From Ciborinia camelliae (Eukaryota; Ascomycota; Leotiomycetes; Helotiales; Sclerotiniaceae), in NCBI GenBank assembly GCA_025890175.1, contig JANPYM010000002.1, positions 3,772,823-3,836,822 of the forward strand: a stretch of DNA of 64,000 bases, given 5' to 3'. This document shows, piece by piece, positions 1 to 12,600 of the stretch. Each line of letters opens with the position of its first letter. Position 1 is the first letter of the stretch. Both the position numbers and the translations under genes were made by a program. Under the pieces are notes generated by a model that ran no database searches, was not told where the DNA came from, and saw only the letters and a program-made list of their open reading frames with translations.

Positions 1-3000
1 GTCTACATGTCAAAATTTGGGTTACGTGCTTGCAGGAGCTGAATATTCAGGAGAATGCTGTAAGTTGTTAGCCCTAATTGATTGTACAGCCTTAGTTTTG
101 ACAATCACAAGACTGTGGCAATAACTTTTCCAATGGCGGAGCTCCAGCTTCTGATGGCGAAATTGGATGTAATATGCCTTGTAATGGCAATGCTTCGGAG
201 ACATGCGGTGGTTCTGGAAGACTCAGTGTCTATGATCTTAACAATGCTATTATCTCGCTTCCTACTCTCACAACAAGTTCTATTTCCGTTCCTACTTACA
301 CAGGAGCACCGACTGGATGGGTGCCTCTTGGGTGCTACAATGATAGCGTGAACGCGCGTACCCTCACCACGCAGATCTATTCCATTGCTGGGACTTCCAT
401 GAGCGTCGATGCATGTCTTTCCGCATGCATTTCCGGAGGTTACAGACTTTCGGGCGTCGAGTATGGCAGTGAATGCTACTGCGACCAACAGATAAAAAAC
501 TATGGCGCCCCGGCAACTGGTTGTACCATGGCATGCGCTGGGAATTCTACTGAATTCTGTGGAGCGTGAGAACTTTTGCTTATTTTTCTCCGAAAGCGTT
601 TTGTGATAGACAATCACTGACTTCCCAATTTCTAGAGCCGGGCGGTTGAATGTATACAATTACACCGCAACAACTTTGCCCCCTACCCCAACACCCACTA
701 CAACTAGTGTTGTTGTTCCTTTGGCGACGATCACAGACCTTCCTCAAGGATGGACCTACAAGGGCTGTTGGGTTGACCGAGCTCTTGGTCGTGGGAGTAT
801 TCTCGCAAACAACCTGCCTAACGATGTTAATATGACTGTGGAATCCTGCATACAAAAGTGTATCACAGCAGGATATAGTATAGCTGGAATGGAATACTAT
901 ACACAATGCTATTGCGATTCCGCAGTCATTAATCTGGGTGCCTTGGCATCCTCAGATTCTCAATGTAACACTCCGTGTGGCGGCAACGCCAATCAAATGT
1001 GCGGCGGGGGTGATCGTATGAGCATTTATTCTAATCAGACAAATATGATAGTGTTACCATTACCGGTGATACAAAACACGAGTTTACCAGGAAATTGGAA
1101 ATATAGGGGTTGTCTCACGTAGGTGCAACTTTAAGTTTCGTTTATTTGTCGTATATGACGTGCCCCGGTATTGTTATACAAGGGATCAGAGCTGATTTCC
1201 GTGTAGAGATGATGCTGTGAACAGGGTTTTCCCATATCAAATTCAGTTCCAAAATAACAATACAGCCACGAATTGTCTTAGCTTGTGTTCCGAATATGGA
1301 TATGGTGCTGGGGGAATGGAGTATTCGAGCCAATGCTGTAAGTTTCCTTTCAGTCTTCTTCCCCATCCTACTTCATTGTGAAATGTTTTATTCACGCTGT
1401 TCATAGTTTGCGGCGACGCACAGGCGGTTATAGACCACAGCGCCACCATCGTCCCTGACACAAACTGCGTCAATCTTTGTACTGGCGATAGAAATACATA
1501 CTGTGGCGGACCAAACTTAATATCCTATTACGTTTGGGATGGCACACCACTTAATAGTTGGACGTTTCAAAGTGGAAATGCAGCCGGAAGATATGAATTT
1601 CTCATTGGAGGTAAGGCACATGACTAACAGCACTTGAGCTTGAGCGCATGACTAAAAAAGCCACAGGACCAATTATACCCCTCACTTCCACTCCTGGTAT
1701 CAATGGCAAAATTTCATTTTTAGAAAAGTTCGGCACAGAGCCTGCGAATAACAGTACTGGTGCTTATGAACTTGATCTTACTCAGATTAACAACTATACG
1801 GCAGCATGGCGTCCCATGCACGTTAAGACTGATGTCTTCTGCTCTGCTAGTATTGTCCTCCCCGATCGTCTTGGTCGTCAAATTAATATCGGGGGATGGG
1901 CACTTCCCTCAACTATTGGTGTACGCTTTTATACTCCTGATGGCCAACCAGGGGTAGCGAGCAAAAATGACTGGGAAGAGAATTATCAAGAGGTCGGTTT
2001 GCAAGTCGGTAGATGGTACCCCTCAGCCATGGTTATGGCCAACGGAAGTATCCTAGTGGTTGGTGGAGAGGAAGGGTCGAATGGAAAGCCTGTTCCTTCA
2101 CTAGAAATTATTCCTCGACCTTCTGGAGCAGGTGTTCTCTATTGCGATTATTTGAATCGTACTGATCCGAATAATTTGTATCCATATCTTGCTGTTTTGC
2201 CCTCTGGAGGCATCTTCATTGCATATTACAATGAGGCGAGAATTTTGGATGAAGTTACATTGCAGACTAAGACGGTACTGCCAAATATTCCTGCAGCAGT
2301 CAACAATTTCTTGGGTGGGAGAACATATCCTATGGAAGGTACCGCTGTATTGATGCCACAAAGTGCGCCTTATACAGATCCTCTTACAGTTATGATATGC
2401 GGTGGGTCAACACCTGGACCAGAGATTGCGTTGGATAATTGTGTATCACTCCAGCCTGAGGTAGCTGGCACAAATTGGACTATTGAACGCATGGTAAGAG
2501 TTATCTCCTGTTTTACTCCTCAAGGGATTACGCTGATGAGATATCCTAGCCTTCAAAACGAGTAATCTCCTCCATGGTAGCCCTGTAAGTTTTCTCCTAG
2601 TATCTTCTTCGTCATCAATTGCTAACATGAATTCAAGGCCTGACGGTACTTTCCTCATTGTGAACGGTGGCCAGCAAGGCTTTGCCGGGTTTGGACTTGC
2701 CTCTGAACCCAATCTCAATGCCGTTCTATATGATCCCTCCAAGCCCCTCAACTCTCGTATGAGTAGCATGGCCAACACAACCATCTTTCGCCTGTATCAC
2801 AACGAAGCTGTTCTTGTCCCCGACGGCAGAGTATTAATCACAGGTAGTGATCCCGAAGATACTAGATTCCCCCAAGAATACCGCGTTGAGGTTTTCCTAC
2901 CCCCTTATCTACTAAACGGTGCTACTCAACCAAAATTCACCTTAGGAAACGGTAACGATTTCGGCTACGGAGACACAATAACCCTCACTGCCGTGCTTTA

Positions 3001-3376
3001 CCAAGGCACTCCATCAACCATACGTATCTCCATCATGGCCGCCGTAGGCGCGACGCATGGAAATTCCTTTGGCCAACGAACATTCTTCCCAGCCTTTTCC
3101 TGCTCTGGCACTGCGGCAAATGCACGCTGTACGATCACCACACCACCTAATGCACACGTGTATCCTCCCAGTTGGGCAATGCTTTTTGTGTTGGACAAAG
3201 GGACGCCTAGTGTGGGGCAGTGGGTGAGGATTGGAGGGGATCCGGCGAGGTTGGGAGAGTGGCCGAACTTCCCAGATTTCAAGTTGCCTGGGGTTGGACC
3301 TACTGTGGGAGCTGGCGGGGTGATAACCGCGGCGCTTAATGCGACGGCGGCAGGTAATGTTACTAACAAGGAATGA
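1..3376 (+). CDS. WSC-domain copper radical oxidase (glyoxal/galactose oxidase-like), 5' end outside window
   Basis: Predicted secreted oxidase that oxidises an aldehyde or alcohol and reduces O2 to H2O2. Proposed exons: <1-59, 112-565, 636-1118, 1225-1337, 1407-1610, 1661-2493, 2550-2584 and 2638-3376; all phases join. The N-terminal half holds a partial WSC domain plus three more (cysteine-rich, with motifs such as GECYCG and GCYND), separated by short Thr/Pro linkers; WSC domains bind carbohydrate or anchor proteins at the wall. The rest is a Glyoxal_oxid_N beta-propeller followed by a DUF1929/E-set domain. Candidate copper/radical residues: Cys (1840-1842, in FCSAS) and Tyr (2017-2019, in RWYPS) for the thioether cofactor, Tyr-His (2795-2800, in YHNEA) and His (3056-3058, in THGNSFGQR). 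The 1119-1224 intron is the least certain, because the fourth WSC domain looks shortened there. Signal peptide and start lie upstream of the window. Family call is firm; substrate unknown. Confidence 0.9.
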
Positions 3377-5338
3377 GGGAATGAGTAATGGGTTGGGGGT
3401 TTCACTGTTTTCTTTTGTAGCGTTGATGTTGTGGGAATATAATTTCAAATGAGCGAGCGCGTAGCGATGGAGCATGGAAGTGGGCGGGTTATGATCATTC
3501 TTATATTCCCTCAAGTAGTTTCCTAAATACATAGTAGCAATAGTTAGGTAATAATTGAACATAATTATTTGGCTGTTCAAAAACAGAATCCCGATGGCAT
3601 CTGCAGTTCCTGGTGAGCCTGAATATCTGGGTGAGCTCTATAATATTCTTTCTACAGTAGGTTGCGGCACATCTTTGGTGTGTATTACACACGTAAATAT
3701 TGTACTGAGGTTAGACGTTGAAACGCAGTCAGATATTGATCGATTGCTACAAACTTGTTTGGCAATAGAGCAAACGCAGCAGCTTGTATATCATGGGGAG
3801 GAGACGGTGTATATGATCACCAGTTTTGTATGCAAACTTGCAACCGATAGTATGAGAGTGGCGGTATGCATGACTAGGTACTAATGTTGTATTCAAACTT
3901 GGAAACGATAGCGACATGTATGATCGGTAGGATCGGAGGATGAGGACACTAGACCTCATCATACACACATTATTGTTATTGATATTCTATTGTCAGAAAA
4001 TGTTAGGATGCAGTGCATGATGATGCTGATAACTGAATTCAAGGAAATATGGAAAAATTTGCTTTCAGATGACGCTGTTGATGAAAAAAAAGTAAAAGTA
4101 AAAGTTAAAATGAGAATGAGAATTAAGATAATTGAGTTCTAGCTAAAATGATACCAACCTACAGTCCCGTAAATGTGACGTGAAGGAGGAGGGACGATAT
4201 CGCCAGGTCCACGCGACACCGACATACCTAATTTACACGGGAATAAGATAGAGAATCGTCGGGAAAAAATGCTTTTGCATCTGTAGTATTTACCTTTATC
4301 TAGGTACGATGATACTATTTTCTGTGCAAATTTCCTGTATTTATTAGCCAATCATTACCTACTGATATTTAATGATCAGTACGCGGCAACATACACACAC
4401 ACTTTTCCACCAAGACTTCAAGTTGATTTTAATGAGTACAATCGTTTACCAAACTAAAATCGCACTTACTCCTCTTCTCGTCTTGACAAATCAGAATATG
4501 TATTGTGATGAGTAGAAGAAGTGGAGAAGCAGAAGACGAAAAGGGGTAGTGTTATTGTAGTGACAAACAATCAAATGGCACAAGGGGTGAAGACATTTAA
4601 TTGTCCAATCTACCAGATATCTTTCTGATTCTTACATCTTACAAGGAAAAGTAATATCGTGTATATGTAAGGGATCCTTCAATTTTGCTTCTTGTTTTTC
4701 TCGTCGGTACAGCAAATCTGTCAGAACCCCTTCATTGATGATGAATTTTATCGATGGTTTTATACTAAGAAGGGAGATATAGGAAGACATGGAGCTTTGA
4801 AGGGTTGGAGAAATCAAGAAGATTGATGAGATGATGAGGAGATGGGAAAGAAGATGAAGATGGTTGGAAATGCAAATGTTGTGTAATGAAATATGCCATC
4901 CTAAGGTTTGAAGGAGGATGGGATCATCATTTTCATCTACCTATATAGATAGATATATTATGACGGTGGAATATAATATAGATTGATAAGGAATTATAGA
5001 AGTATAAGAGAGATGAGATAGAATATATAGCAATAGCATAATTTATTCACAGTTTTTGACAGTGGAATGTACAGCACATGCGGGTTGGAGATTGGAGATG
5101 GTTTCAGATCCATACTTCAAATCTAATTTACACGTTAACTTGAAGATCATTTGATTACTCCAGCTAAAGCTGGATATTGATAATTGTCCATGTGCATTGA
5201 GACAACTCATACCATCCGATCAAGCTATATTATACAAGATGATCGATCATGTTCTCACGATCTGGCATTTCCTCCACGAGCTTTCTGGTGTATTGGATTT
5301 CTAGAGGTGACATCCGGCCCATAATGTAACTGAATATT
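3377..5338. other. Intergenic region between the convergent oxidase and SUV3 genes
   Basis: No recognisable gene. A short open frame begins at the ATG at 3594 and ends at 3884 (+), but it matches no family I know and has no clear promoter or splice context. There are purine-rich stretches and short AT-rich runs (4920-5050). Probably the 3' UTRs of two convergent genes plus spacer. Confidence 0.5.
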
Positions 5339-7784
5339 TCAAACTGAAAGTCTATTCAGCTCTGCACCTGCAGATGTCTCAGGACCCCCCAAAGCTTCAT
5401 CTTCAAAAGCTTCCTCTAATAAACCATCCTCTGAAGCATTCTCCAAATCTTCTTCCGACATGCTTGAGGTATCTAAAGCTCTCAAAAGATTCTCGTTTCT
5501 TTTCATTGCCTTTACCCTGGCTTTCTCTTGCCATTCGGCTTTAGCCAAACATAGATCAATCTTCTCCTCTACCAGACCCTTGATATGGAATGCTAGGGCC
5601 TGACTGTGAAATACACCTGTAAATCTGTAGCTTAGCCAGAGATACAGCGTAATGTTTTTATGTAGTCCTTCGATACTGCGCACATGCCGTTCCCTGCTTC
5701 TTTGGTCAGGAAGTGCATCAGGATCCACATCTAAAACTTCGAGATTAAGCTCAGATATATCGAGGATGTGACCACCAGTATTGTTGGCTACACAGCGAGC
5801 AAAGGCTTTCAATACTCCGACAACTCCGGGTTCGCGCAGGGAGACAGGGGCAGCGAGGAAGATAAGACGATTTCGAATGGGAAGATCGAATTCTTGAATG
5901 ATATCTGAGATACTGACTTGCTCCTTGAGGTTACAAAGATGGAACTGTCTGCTTACAGATCCAATCTCATGTAGGCGCAAAATAATATAACTGAATGGTG
6001 TACGTTTTGGGAAATACTCAGCGAAGCGTTCAATAACACTTGCAGGAGGAAAGATTCCCGCTGATGTCATTTGTGCGGCATCTTTTGCCATAGCACGCGA
6101 CAATACCGCGTGGTCCTCCTTTAGAAGTGTTGTAACATAACCAACTGGAGGCTCTGATGGTTTGACTGGGGTGCCATCAGTGACATCAATCGGCCCTGAT
6201 TTGATGGCATCACTGGCTGACTTATATCTCCCAGCTCGGCCAGCGATTTGTTTGATTTCTGAGAGGGGGAGAGTTTGGAGGTCTGTGCCATTATGTCTCT
6301 CGACACTTTCAAGAATGACACGTTTGATACTTAGATTCAAACCCATGCCGATGGCATTGCTGGCAACCAGAAAGTCGTACTCATTGTCTGGGTCATTGAA
6401 CAAAGCGGCCTGTACAGCGCGAGTTTCGGGGGGTAATGATCCATAAACAATCGCGCATCGTTTGCCTTTGTGATTTGACTCGATTCTGTTTTTCATCGCA
6501 TGAATTTTCATCCTCGAGAACATAATGATAGCATCTCCTTTCTGTAATTTTTTGATAGCGGAGTTATCGTTACCGAGGCTGCGATCCATGACTTGTAACT
6601 TCCCAAGTCTCTCATAGTTATGTATGACCAACTTATCCCCCGTCATTGCACATAACTCTTTTATCAAATCAGTCGTGCGGACTTCGCCACAAAGGTGAAC
6701 TTCCTTGGCCTGCACACCAAGTACTGCTTGAGTCCAAGCCCATCCACGTTCCTCGTCACCGATCATCTGAATCTCGTCTATAACTGCTACATCGACCTGG
6801 GTATTAAGGGGTACCATCTCCACAGTGCAACTCTTCATGAGATCCTTCGCACCCGGGGGAATACGTCGTTCTTCTCCCGTAATTAGAGAGCATGGCTTCC
6901 CCTTCGCATTAAACCTCATATAAACTTCGTGGGCCAGTAATCTCAGGGGCCCAGCATATATACCACTTTTGGCTGCCTCGAGCTTTTGCAGAGCATGGTA
7001 GGTCTTGCCAGAATTTGTTGGACCAACGTGTAGATGAATAGTCCGTTGCATCGCTCGTGTCGCTGGGTACCATTCAATAGGGTAACGAAAGTCTGCCAGT
7101 CTCTTGTGATTTGCAAATTCTTCTTTCGAGAGCTTGCTCGAGAATGTAAAGTGTACAAATGCATGAGTGATTTCGTCTTCTAAACCTTTAAGATCCCTTG
7201 CAATGTAGGCGTTCTTGAGTTGGTAAAAGATGGGGTTTGAAAGTTTGCCGACTTCGCCTCGTTCAGTAGCTCTTTTGGCTGCTGCTGCCACCTGCTTCCC
7301 AAACTTTAGAATCTTATCTTCAAATTCGTCCCAATTCGAAAGACCATATCCTTGCAAATCTGCTTCTTCTATAGGTGCCCGAAAATCTGTTCCATTGAGA
7401 AGTTTCCGTCTCAGGGATTGAGTTTCTTTTACTATCAAGCGTTCAAATTTTTCAAACTCCGTCGTAGCCCGATACTGAGTATCTCTCGGCGGTCCGAACC
7501 CTTTATAAGAACTTCCTGCATGTCGATTTCGTGCTTCGTAGGACGATTTCTCTGAATAATGGTCTGGAGCCTAGACAGTTTAGTGGTAAGTAATAGTGAA
7601 GAATCTAAAGGGAGTAGCCCGATATTATATACTTTTTTGGGCGTCCTTTTCGAATCCCCCTCGCCACAGGGCCAGACTGATGGAAACTTCTGCCGTTAGG
7701 TCTGGGAAGTGAAGGACTTAACCATATCAAGCTGCGAAATGCACAGAACGCACATTGTCCAGACTTTCTGCCTATCAATGTCAT
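5339..7784 (-). CDS. SUV3: ATP-dependent RNA helicase SUV3, mitochondrial
   Basis: Ski2-like DExH-box helicase; with the RNase DSS1 it forms the mitochondrial degradosome that turns over mitochondrial RNA. The main exon runs 7570 to 5339 after a TAG acceptor at 7573-7571 (branch CACTAAACTG). Visible motifs: Walker A GPTNSGKT (near 7020), DEIQM (motif II), and QIAGRAGRY (motif VI); the C-terminal SUV3 domain follows. The main exon gives about 743 residues, close to yeast Suv3 (737). The TTG at 7438 is not the start. A likely transit-peptide exon lies at 7784-7633 (ATG at 7784; Arg-rich, with RSFHQSGPVARG), but its GTATAT donor is in phase 2 while the acceptor needs phase 0, so the 5' end is unresolved (sequence error, unusual donor such as GTGGCG, or missed micro-exon). 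Function firm; first exon uncertain. Confidence 0.92.
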
Positions 7785-8222
7785 TACAGCTGGAATACAG
7801 AGGTAGTGTATACAATTATGAATAGTATGACATTAATATCCAATATGTCAATGTTTTTTTTTGGTGATTATGTAAGCGTATCAGCGGGAGAGGCTTAGCG
7901 TCGGCCCGCAGCGGCATTAGGTACCTACAGTACCTGTGTTAGTTTTTCATGCCATCCATTCGTCATCGTCATTGTACTTCCCCAATCCAGGGCTGTTACA
8001 TCAATGTCAACCAACCTTAGGTCCTTACGTATTGCATTAACTAGATAGTAAACTTCACGAATCCATTCTCTTCATTCAAAAACATAAGGCTTCATTCGGA
8101 TGAGACTGTTAATATCCTTTCCCTCAATTGCTTCATCCTCCTCCTGTTAAATCATATTTGCGAAATCGATTAAACTTAAGGTTGCTGCTGCTGTTGCAAA
8201 TTCTCAGGTCAAATCCCATACA
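7785..8222. promoter_or_regulatory. Divergent upstream region of SUV3 and the R-SNARE gene
   Basis: About 440 bp between the probable SUV3 start and the SNARE start. It contains an interrupted T-run near 7850 and pyrimidine-rich sequence before 8223. No specific factor site could be assigned. Confidence 0.4.
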
Positions 8223-9014
8223 ATGGCCTCCTCATCCACACCACCAACCCCTCTTCTTTAGTAGGTCTGAACCTTTCTCAAAGCGTTCTCAATATCACTA
8301 TTTAACATGCCAAGTTCCTGTATCTCTCACAACACTACCATCCTCACCGAGCATACCGCATCCGCCGCTTCGCAAACCTCATCCCTCGCCTCCCTCGTCC
8401 TACCCAAAATCAAACATGACGAGCCTCAAAAACTAACATACACCCACAATAACTCCTTCATTCATTACATGGCATCCGCACCCTCCGAATACCCCGCTTC
8501 TGAATCTTCTGCCGGTGGACTCACATTCCTCGTAATTTCCGATTCTTCTCTCGGCCGTCGCATACCATTCGGATTCCTCTTCGAAATAAAAAAACGCTTC
8601 TTTTCATCATTCCCACCTTCTACTACCGACTTTTCCGATTTGGGCAGCTACGGTGCTGGTTCCTTCAATTCGGAGCTTAAGAAGTTGATGGTGGAATATG
8701 GAACGACACAGGGTGGCAAGGAAGATGCGATCAAGAATGTACAAGGGGAAATTGACAATGTGCGAGGAATTATGAGTCAGAATATTGAGAATCTCTTAGA
8801 AAGGGGCGAGAGAATTGACTTGTTGGTCGACAAAACGGATAGATTAGGTGGGAGCGCATCGGAATTCAGGATTAGGAGCAGAGGATTGCGCAGGCAGATG
8901 TGGTGGAAGAATGTCAAGTTGATGGTACTATTGACTTTCGTAATCATCTTCTTGATCTACTTGTTTGTTGGGTTTGGATGCGGATTGCCGGGCTGGCAAA
9001 AGTGTGTTGGGTAG
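8223..9014 (+). CDS. NYV1: Longin-domain R-SNARE, NYV1/VAMP7-like
   Basis: Vesicle R-SNARE for fusion at the vacuole or late endosome. Exons 8223-8260 and 8315-9014; the 54-nt intron has a GTAGGT donor and CAAG acceptor, and the phases join to give 245 residues. The ATG at 8307 is not used: splicing from 8223 restores the longin start (LLYSCISHNTTIL). Order of parts: longin domain (about 1-125), SNARE motif (about 150-205) with the zero-layer Arg176 in LLERGER, then a C-terminal transmembrane segment at about 214-236 and a short lumenal tail, i.e. a tail-anchored protein. The TM anchor argues against YKT6, which is lipid-anchored. It is convergent with the next gene. The NYV1/VAMP7 class is clear; the exact orthologue is inferred. 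Confidence 0.88.
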
Positions 9015-9369
9015 ATGGACTAGGGGAGAGACGGCATAATGTGGATGAAGAAAGCCATGCATTGAATTCAAATTGTCAAACGGGGAGGATATCGTCAGGA
9101 TTGGGGATTCTATACCACGGATTGGAGTTTTAACATACGGCTTTTTTGGTATCTTAGTATACATACTTTGACGGGTTTACAATGTTAATTTCCATTCCTC
9201 TTATAAATGCGCATAAAGCCTCAAAAATTATACTGAACAAAGTTCATGAGCAGTCATAATCGCCTGAATAAAGATACCAGCCCATATATACAATCCATGA
9301 CACCCCATTATTTTCTCAGCCAAAGTTCCAATGTACAAAACCCATCCAATATATCCTCAATGACACCGT
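9015..9369. other. Short convergent 3' intergenic region
   Basis: About 355 bp between two convergent stop codons; presumably the 3' UTRs of both genes. No other feature seen. Confidence 0.5.
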
Positions 9370-10160
9370 TCACAGCTTTGCCTCCCTCTCCTCAACCCCA
9401 CCACTCTCATAAACATACCCCCTCGCAACCGGACTTCCCACCCTCCAAATATCATTGCCATACTCATTTGTAAGATTACCCACGCCTGCAGGCGCTTTCC
9501 TCAATTTATCAGTAAAGAATACTGGATGGCGTTTTGCGGAATCGAGGATAAATGTGCCATTTTTGTGGGATAGGTAATGGAAGGGGGAGGAGGCCGGATG
9601 CGCCGTGGAATTGGAATTGGAATTGGGGGTTGGAAATTGGGTTGTGGATGTGGATGTGGTTATGGGTGTGGTGTTTGGGGGGAGAGCTTCCATTTGGGTT
9701 CGTGGAGGAGTTGGGGTGGGAAATGAGAGCGCGGAGAAGGATGGAGATGTGGCAGGGAGGAGAACTAGAGGTGGGTTTGAGGGTGGAGTTGAGGTCGTGC
9801 ATGGTATCGGGACCTAGTGAGATAGTCGTTCATTAGCATATTTATCCTTGCGCCGGATAACTAAAAAACATAGTAGCAATGTAAAATCTAGGTACACACC
9901 GTAGGTCTTTTTGGCTGTAATGAAGAAATCATCTCGTCGTTGTCTTGAACTGCAGATGAAGCTGCATAATGCGATTGTTGATGCGATTGAGAGGTCCTCA
10001 ATGCAAACGCTGGATGCGGCGCGAATATCTGAGATATAGAATGGCGTAGGGGTGGCATTTCGGATAAGGCAAGGTTATGCGCGTAAGCTTCCTGATTTGG
10101 AGGGTTCTTTGTGCGGGGTCTTGGGATTGTTGAAAAGGTGGTGGTATTGTAAGCTTTCAC
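9370..10160 (-). CDS. Unrecognised protein, two exons
   Basis: Proposed exons 10160-9900 and 9813-9370, joined across an 86-nt intron (GTGTGT donor, TGCTAATG branch, CACTAG acceptor) in phase 0, giving 234 residues. The N-terminal third is basic and Ser/Thr-rich with few acidic residues, which could be a mitochondrial presequence. The middle is a low-complexity Pro/Thr/Ser/Asn stretch. The last about 70 residues look like a folded domain (FHYLSHKNGTFILDSAKRH, then a segment containing GNDIWRVGSP). I do not recognise the family. The phase match and the contrast between the disordered middle and the ordered C-terminus support a real gene. It is convergent with the SNARE gene. Confidence 0.6.
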
Positions 10161-11223
10161 TTAGGATAATGTCAATTGCAAGAAAACGACGGTATTCACG
10201 AATTCTGAACTAGTTTCTTTTTGAAAACAAAACTCCTGAAGATTTCAATTTCAATCGTTAAAACACCGGGAGTGAGGAGCCGGATAAAATGCCCAAGATT
10301 GGAAATTTATGAATTGTGGGGTAATCTTAAGCCAGCCAAGCTCCAACTTTAAATGGACGTCTGTCACAGATGCCGAGGTTCATGAGTTACCTATGCATCA
10401 TGATACTATTCCAGCATATGTTTGCTTGCAGAGGTGCTCGTCGCTCTTTACTTAAGACTTTGATGTATTGGATATTTCATGATGTTTTGGACGTTGCGGA
10501 GCATTGTAGTTATGTCTGTGATTGCTTGCTAGTTGCAATACATATCCGAGATCAAAGCCCGTACACAGCCGTATCACAGAGCTCACTCTGCTTCGTGTAT
10601 TTAAAAACCAATGAAGTTGCTTATGACAGGACAGACTTGATACCGCAAGTGTTTTAAAGGGGGTGGCATTAAACGATGATTCACACAGGCTTCAACCTGC
10701 TGGGCCGAATGAAACGTCGGCTCTGTGAAACTTCATGGTGTATTAAAAGCCAGTCACTGATGAAGATTGACATGAGGAAGTACGCCTCAATACCGTTTGA
10801 CCCCACATCTCCCTTTATTTCTGTAAAGTGGCTTTCCTCAAGAGCTTGGTGCCAAAATCTCGAGTGGAAGTTCTTCATGGGGATGGCTTGAAATTGACGA
10901 ATGGCTTCATTTTCCCATCTCGTCTATATGTATGGAGCGGAACAATACTCATTGTTCAAGATAGGTTGGGATAACCACATGCTGCATGTCATTGAAAGAG
11001 AATAAGAGATGACCTACGGAGTACTATCCAGGCGAATAGAAAGCTCCGTAGTGATTTATCGAAACCTCTTGGATCGTGGAACACTGGTACAATACAGAAA
11101 CAAATCTGGTGGTTTGTAAGTCTTTTGAAGATAGATTGAAGGCATGTGCGTGCACCAGAATAAGTTTCCTGGACAAGATTGCCCAAGGCTGTAAAACACA
11201 TTGCATCGAAAAGATAAGAAATT

Positions 11224-11312
11224 GGGTATATATACCCTGATAACTCAAGTTTTGTCACCAGATCGCACGGCGGTCAAACATACCTGTTTGATTCAGGTCA
11301 ACTGCGATCTGG
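11224..11312. repeat. Cluster of nested inverted repeats
   Basis: GGGTATATATACCC (11224-11237) is a perfect 14-bp palindrome. Next to it, CCAGATCGCA (11258-11267) pairs with TGCGATCTGG (11303-11312), and inside these arms TCAAACA (11274-11280) pairs with TGTTTGA (11285-11291), giving a nested hairpin. GCGGTCAAAC at 11270-11279 also recurs inverted at 11489-11498. Could be the remains of a small inverted-repeat element; no target duplication was found. Confidence 0.55.
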
Positions 11313-11821
11313 CGGAGGAGATAGCACGCCTGGCTCGAATACGAAAAAAACCCGTCCGGGGGTTTCCTCCCGCCCCTCGAGGGGCGGCAAGGTTTTGCTA
11401 TTTTTTTGTATGGTATTTTTGGAATCTTTTTTTTTTGTTGCTGTTGAGGAATATATTTTGTATCTTGTTTGATCTAGAAAGTGGGGCAGTTTGACCGCAT
11501 AAAAGATAGAGGATATATTACATGGCGGCAAGCGACAGTGACAGTGGAGTCTGGTCAGACGGGAGTGGGTGTCTGTCTACAATCAAGGCAGTTTATCGAA
11601 GGAACCTTATTAATTAGTTGCTCAATTTTGCGATCAGGCCCTATCAATCTACCAATCTACTAATCGTCGTTCTAGAACCCATCGGGGGCAGGAGGGCAAG
11701 AGGGCAGGTAGGAGGGTCAAAAAAGAGAAAGGCAGTACACAAGCTTTGTTGGCTTTATTTTTTATATACCGATTTTACTTTAAAGCCGAATTGGTTACGT
11801 AATTAAAATATTTACTTAAAC

Positions 11822-11846
11822 TGACGCCCAGGGGGCTGGGGCGTCA
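11822..11846. repeat. GC-rich hairpin
   Basis: TGACGCCC (11822-11829) and GGGCGTCA (11839-11846) are perfect 8-bp arms around a 9-nt G-rich loop, in otherwise AT-rich surroundings. Function unknown. Confidence 0.5.
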
Positions 11847-12504
11847 TTCACTTACCGATTCCTTTCCTAATATATAGGATTGTCAAAAAATGAATAATGG
11901 CCAATCAGAAGACAATCACGCTTTTTGCTCAAACCTATTTTAGACGCAGTAAGAAAGGTCCAACACAAATTCACTACCAAAGAGGACTTGCTTGTAGACC
12001 CGACTTTCAAGATAAGAAAGATGGGACTTTGAAGCAGGGAAAGTTCGTACCTATCGCTAGAATCAGCATAGAAAGCAGAGCTCTATTTGATCTGATACAG
12101 ATATGGATGAACATGGGATATTCGTTTGGGCGCAAAATCGCATTCTGAGGACTCTCATTCACCTTCTGTCAAGACATTTCAATTCCGTGACCCATACCTC
12201 GTAGTTGTTACTAGGTATTTGTATGGAAACTTTACTATCTCTCATTCAATATCAACGGCAATCTCCTCGAGCGGTACGTACATGGCGTGATAATGGTAGC
12301 TGGAGCTGCCAACCATTTGAGCACGAATGGCTGGTCATAGAAGATGAGATGACAACACGAGAGCCATCCGATACAGATATTCACCTTCAATCTACTGCGC
12401 CTCCCCATCAAAGGAAAAAGATTCTCTGCCGTGCCTTGATTTCGCAATTTCAATCTTGTGACCTAACTAGCGAGCCCGTCAAGGTGCGCTTCAATCGTCC
12501 ATAA

Positions 12505-12600
12505 AAGAACCTCTCCCTCCATCTTTCTGCCTCTTCTTTTCCTTCCCTCTTCAATCCGTTCCCACCAGCCCATCAATCTCCACCACCTTTTGTATTTTCA
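12505..12600 (+). promoter_or_regulatory. Pyrimidine-rich, promoter/5' UTR-like tract
   Basis: Nearly 100 nt dominated by C and T, of the kind seen just upstream of strongly expressed fungal genes. A GTGAGA donor-like site follows at 12611. The next ATG with a fair context is at 12779 and opens only 65 codons. It could be the leader of a non-coding RNA or of a lost gene. Confidence 0.3.

Noticed and set aside
3594..3884. Short plus-strand open frame
   Set aside because: No family resemblance, no intron or leader signals, and it lies in the 3' region of a gene; not supported.
9509..9836. Open frames on both strands around 9.5-9.8 kb (Trp/Gly-rich on +)
   Set aside because: Shadows of the low-complexity middle of the minus-strand gene at 9370-10160, which has proper splice signals.
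11897..12148. 83-codon plus-strand frame with an ATG in fair context
   Set aside because: Basic, unrecognised and surrounded by palindromic gene-poor DNA; insufficient evidence for a gene.
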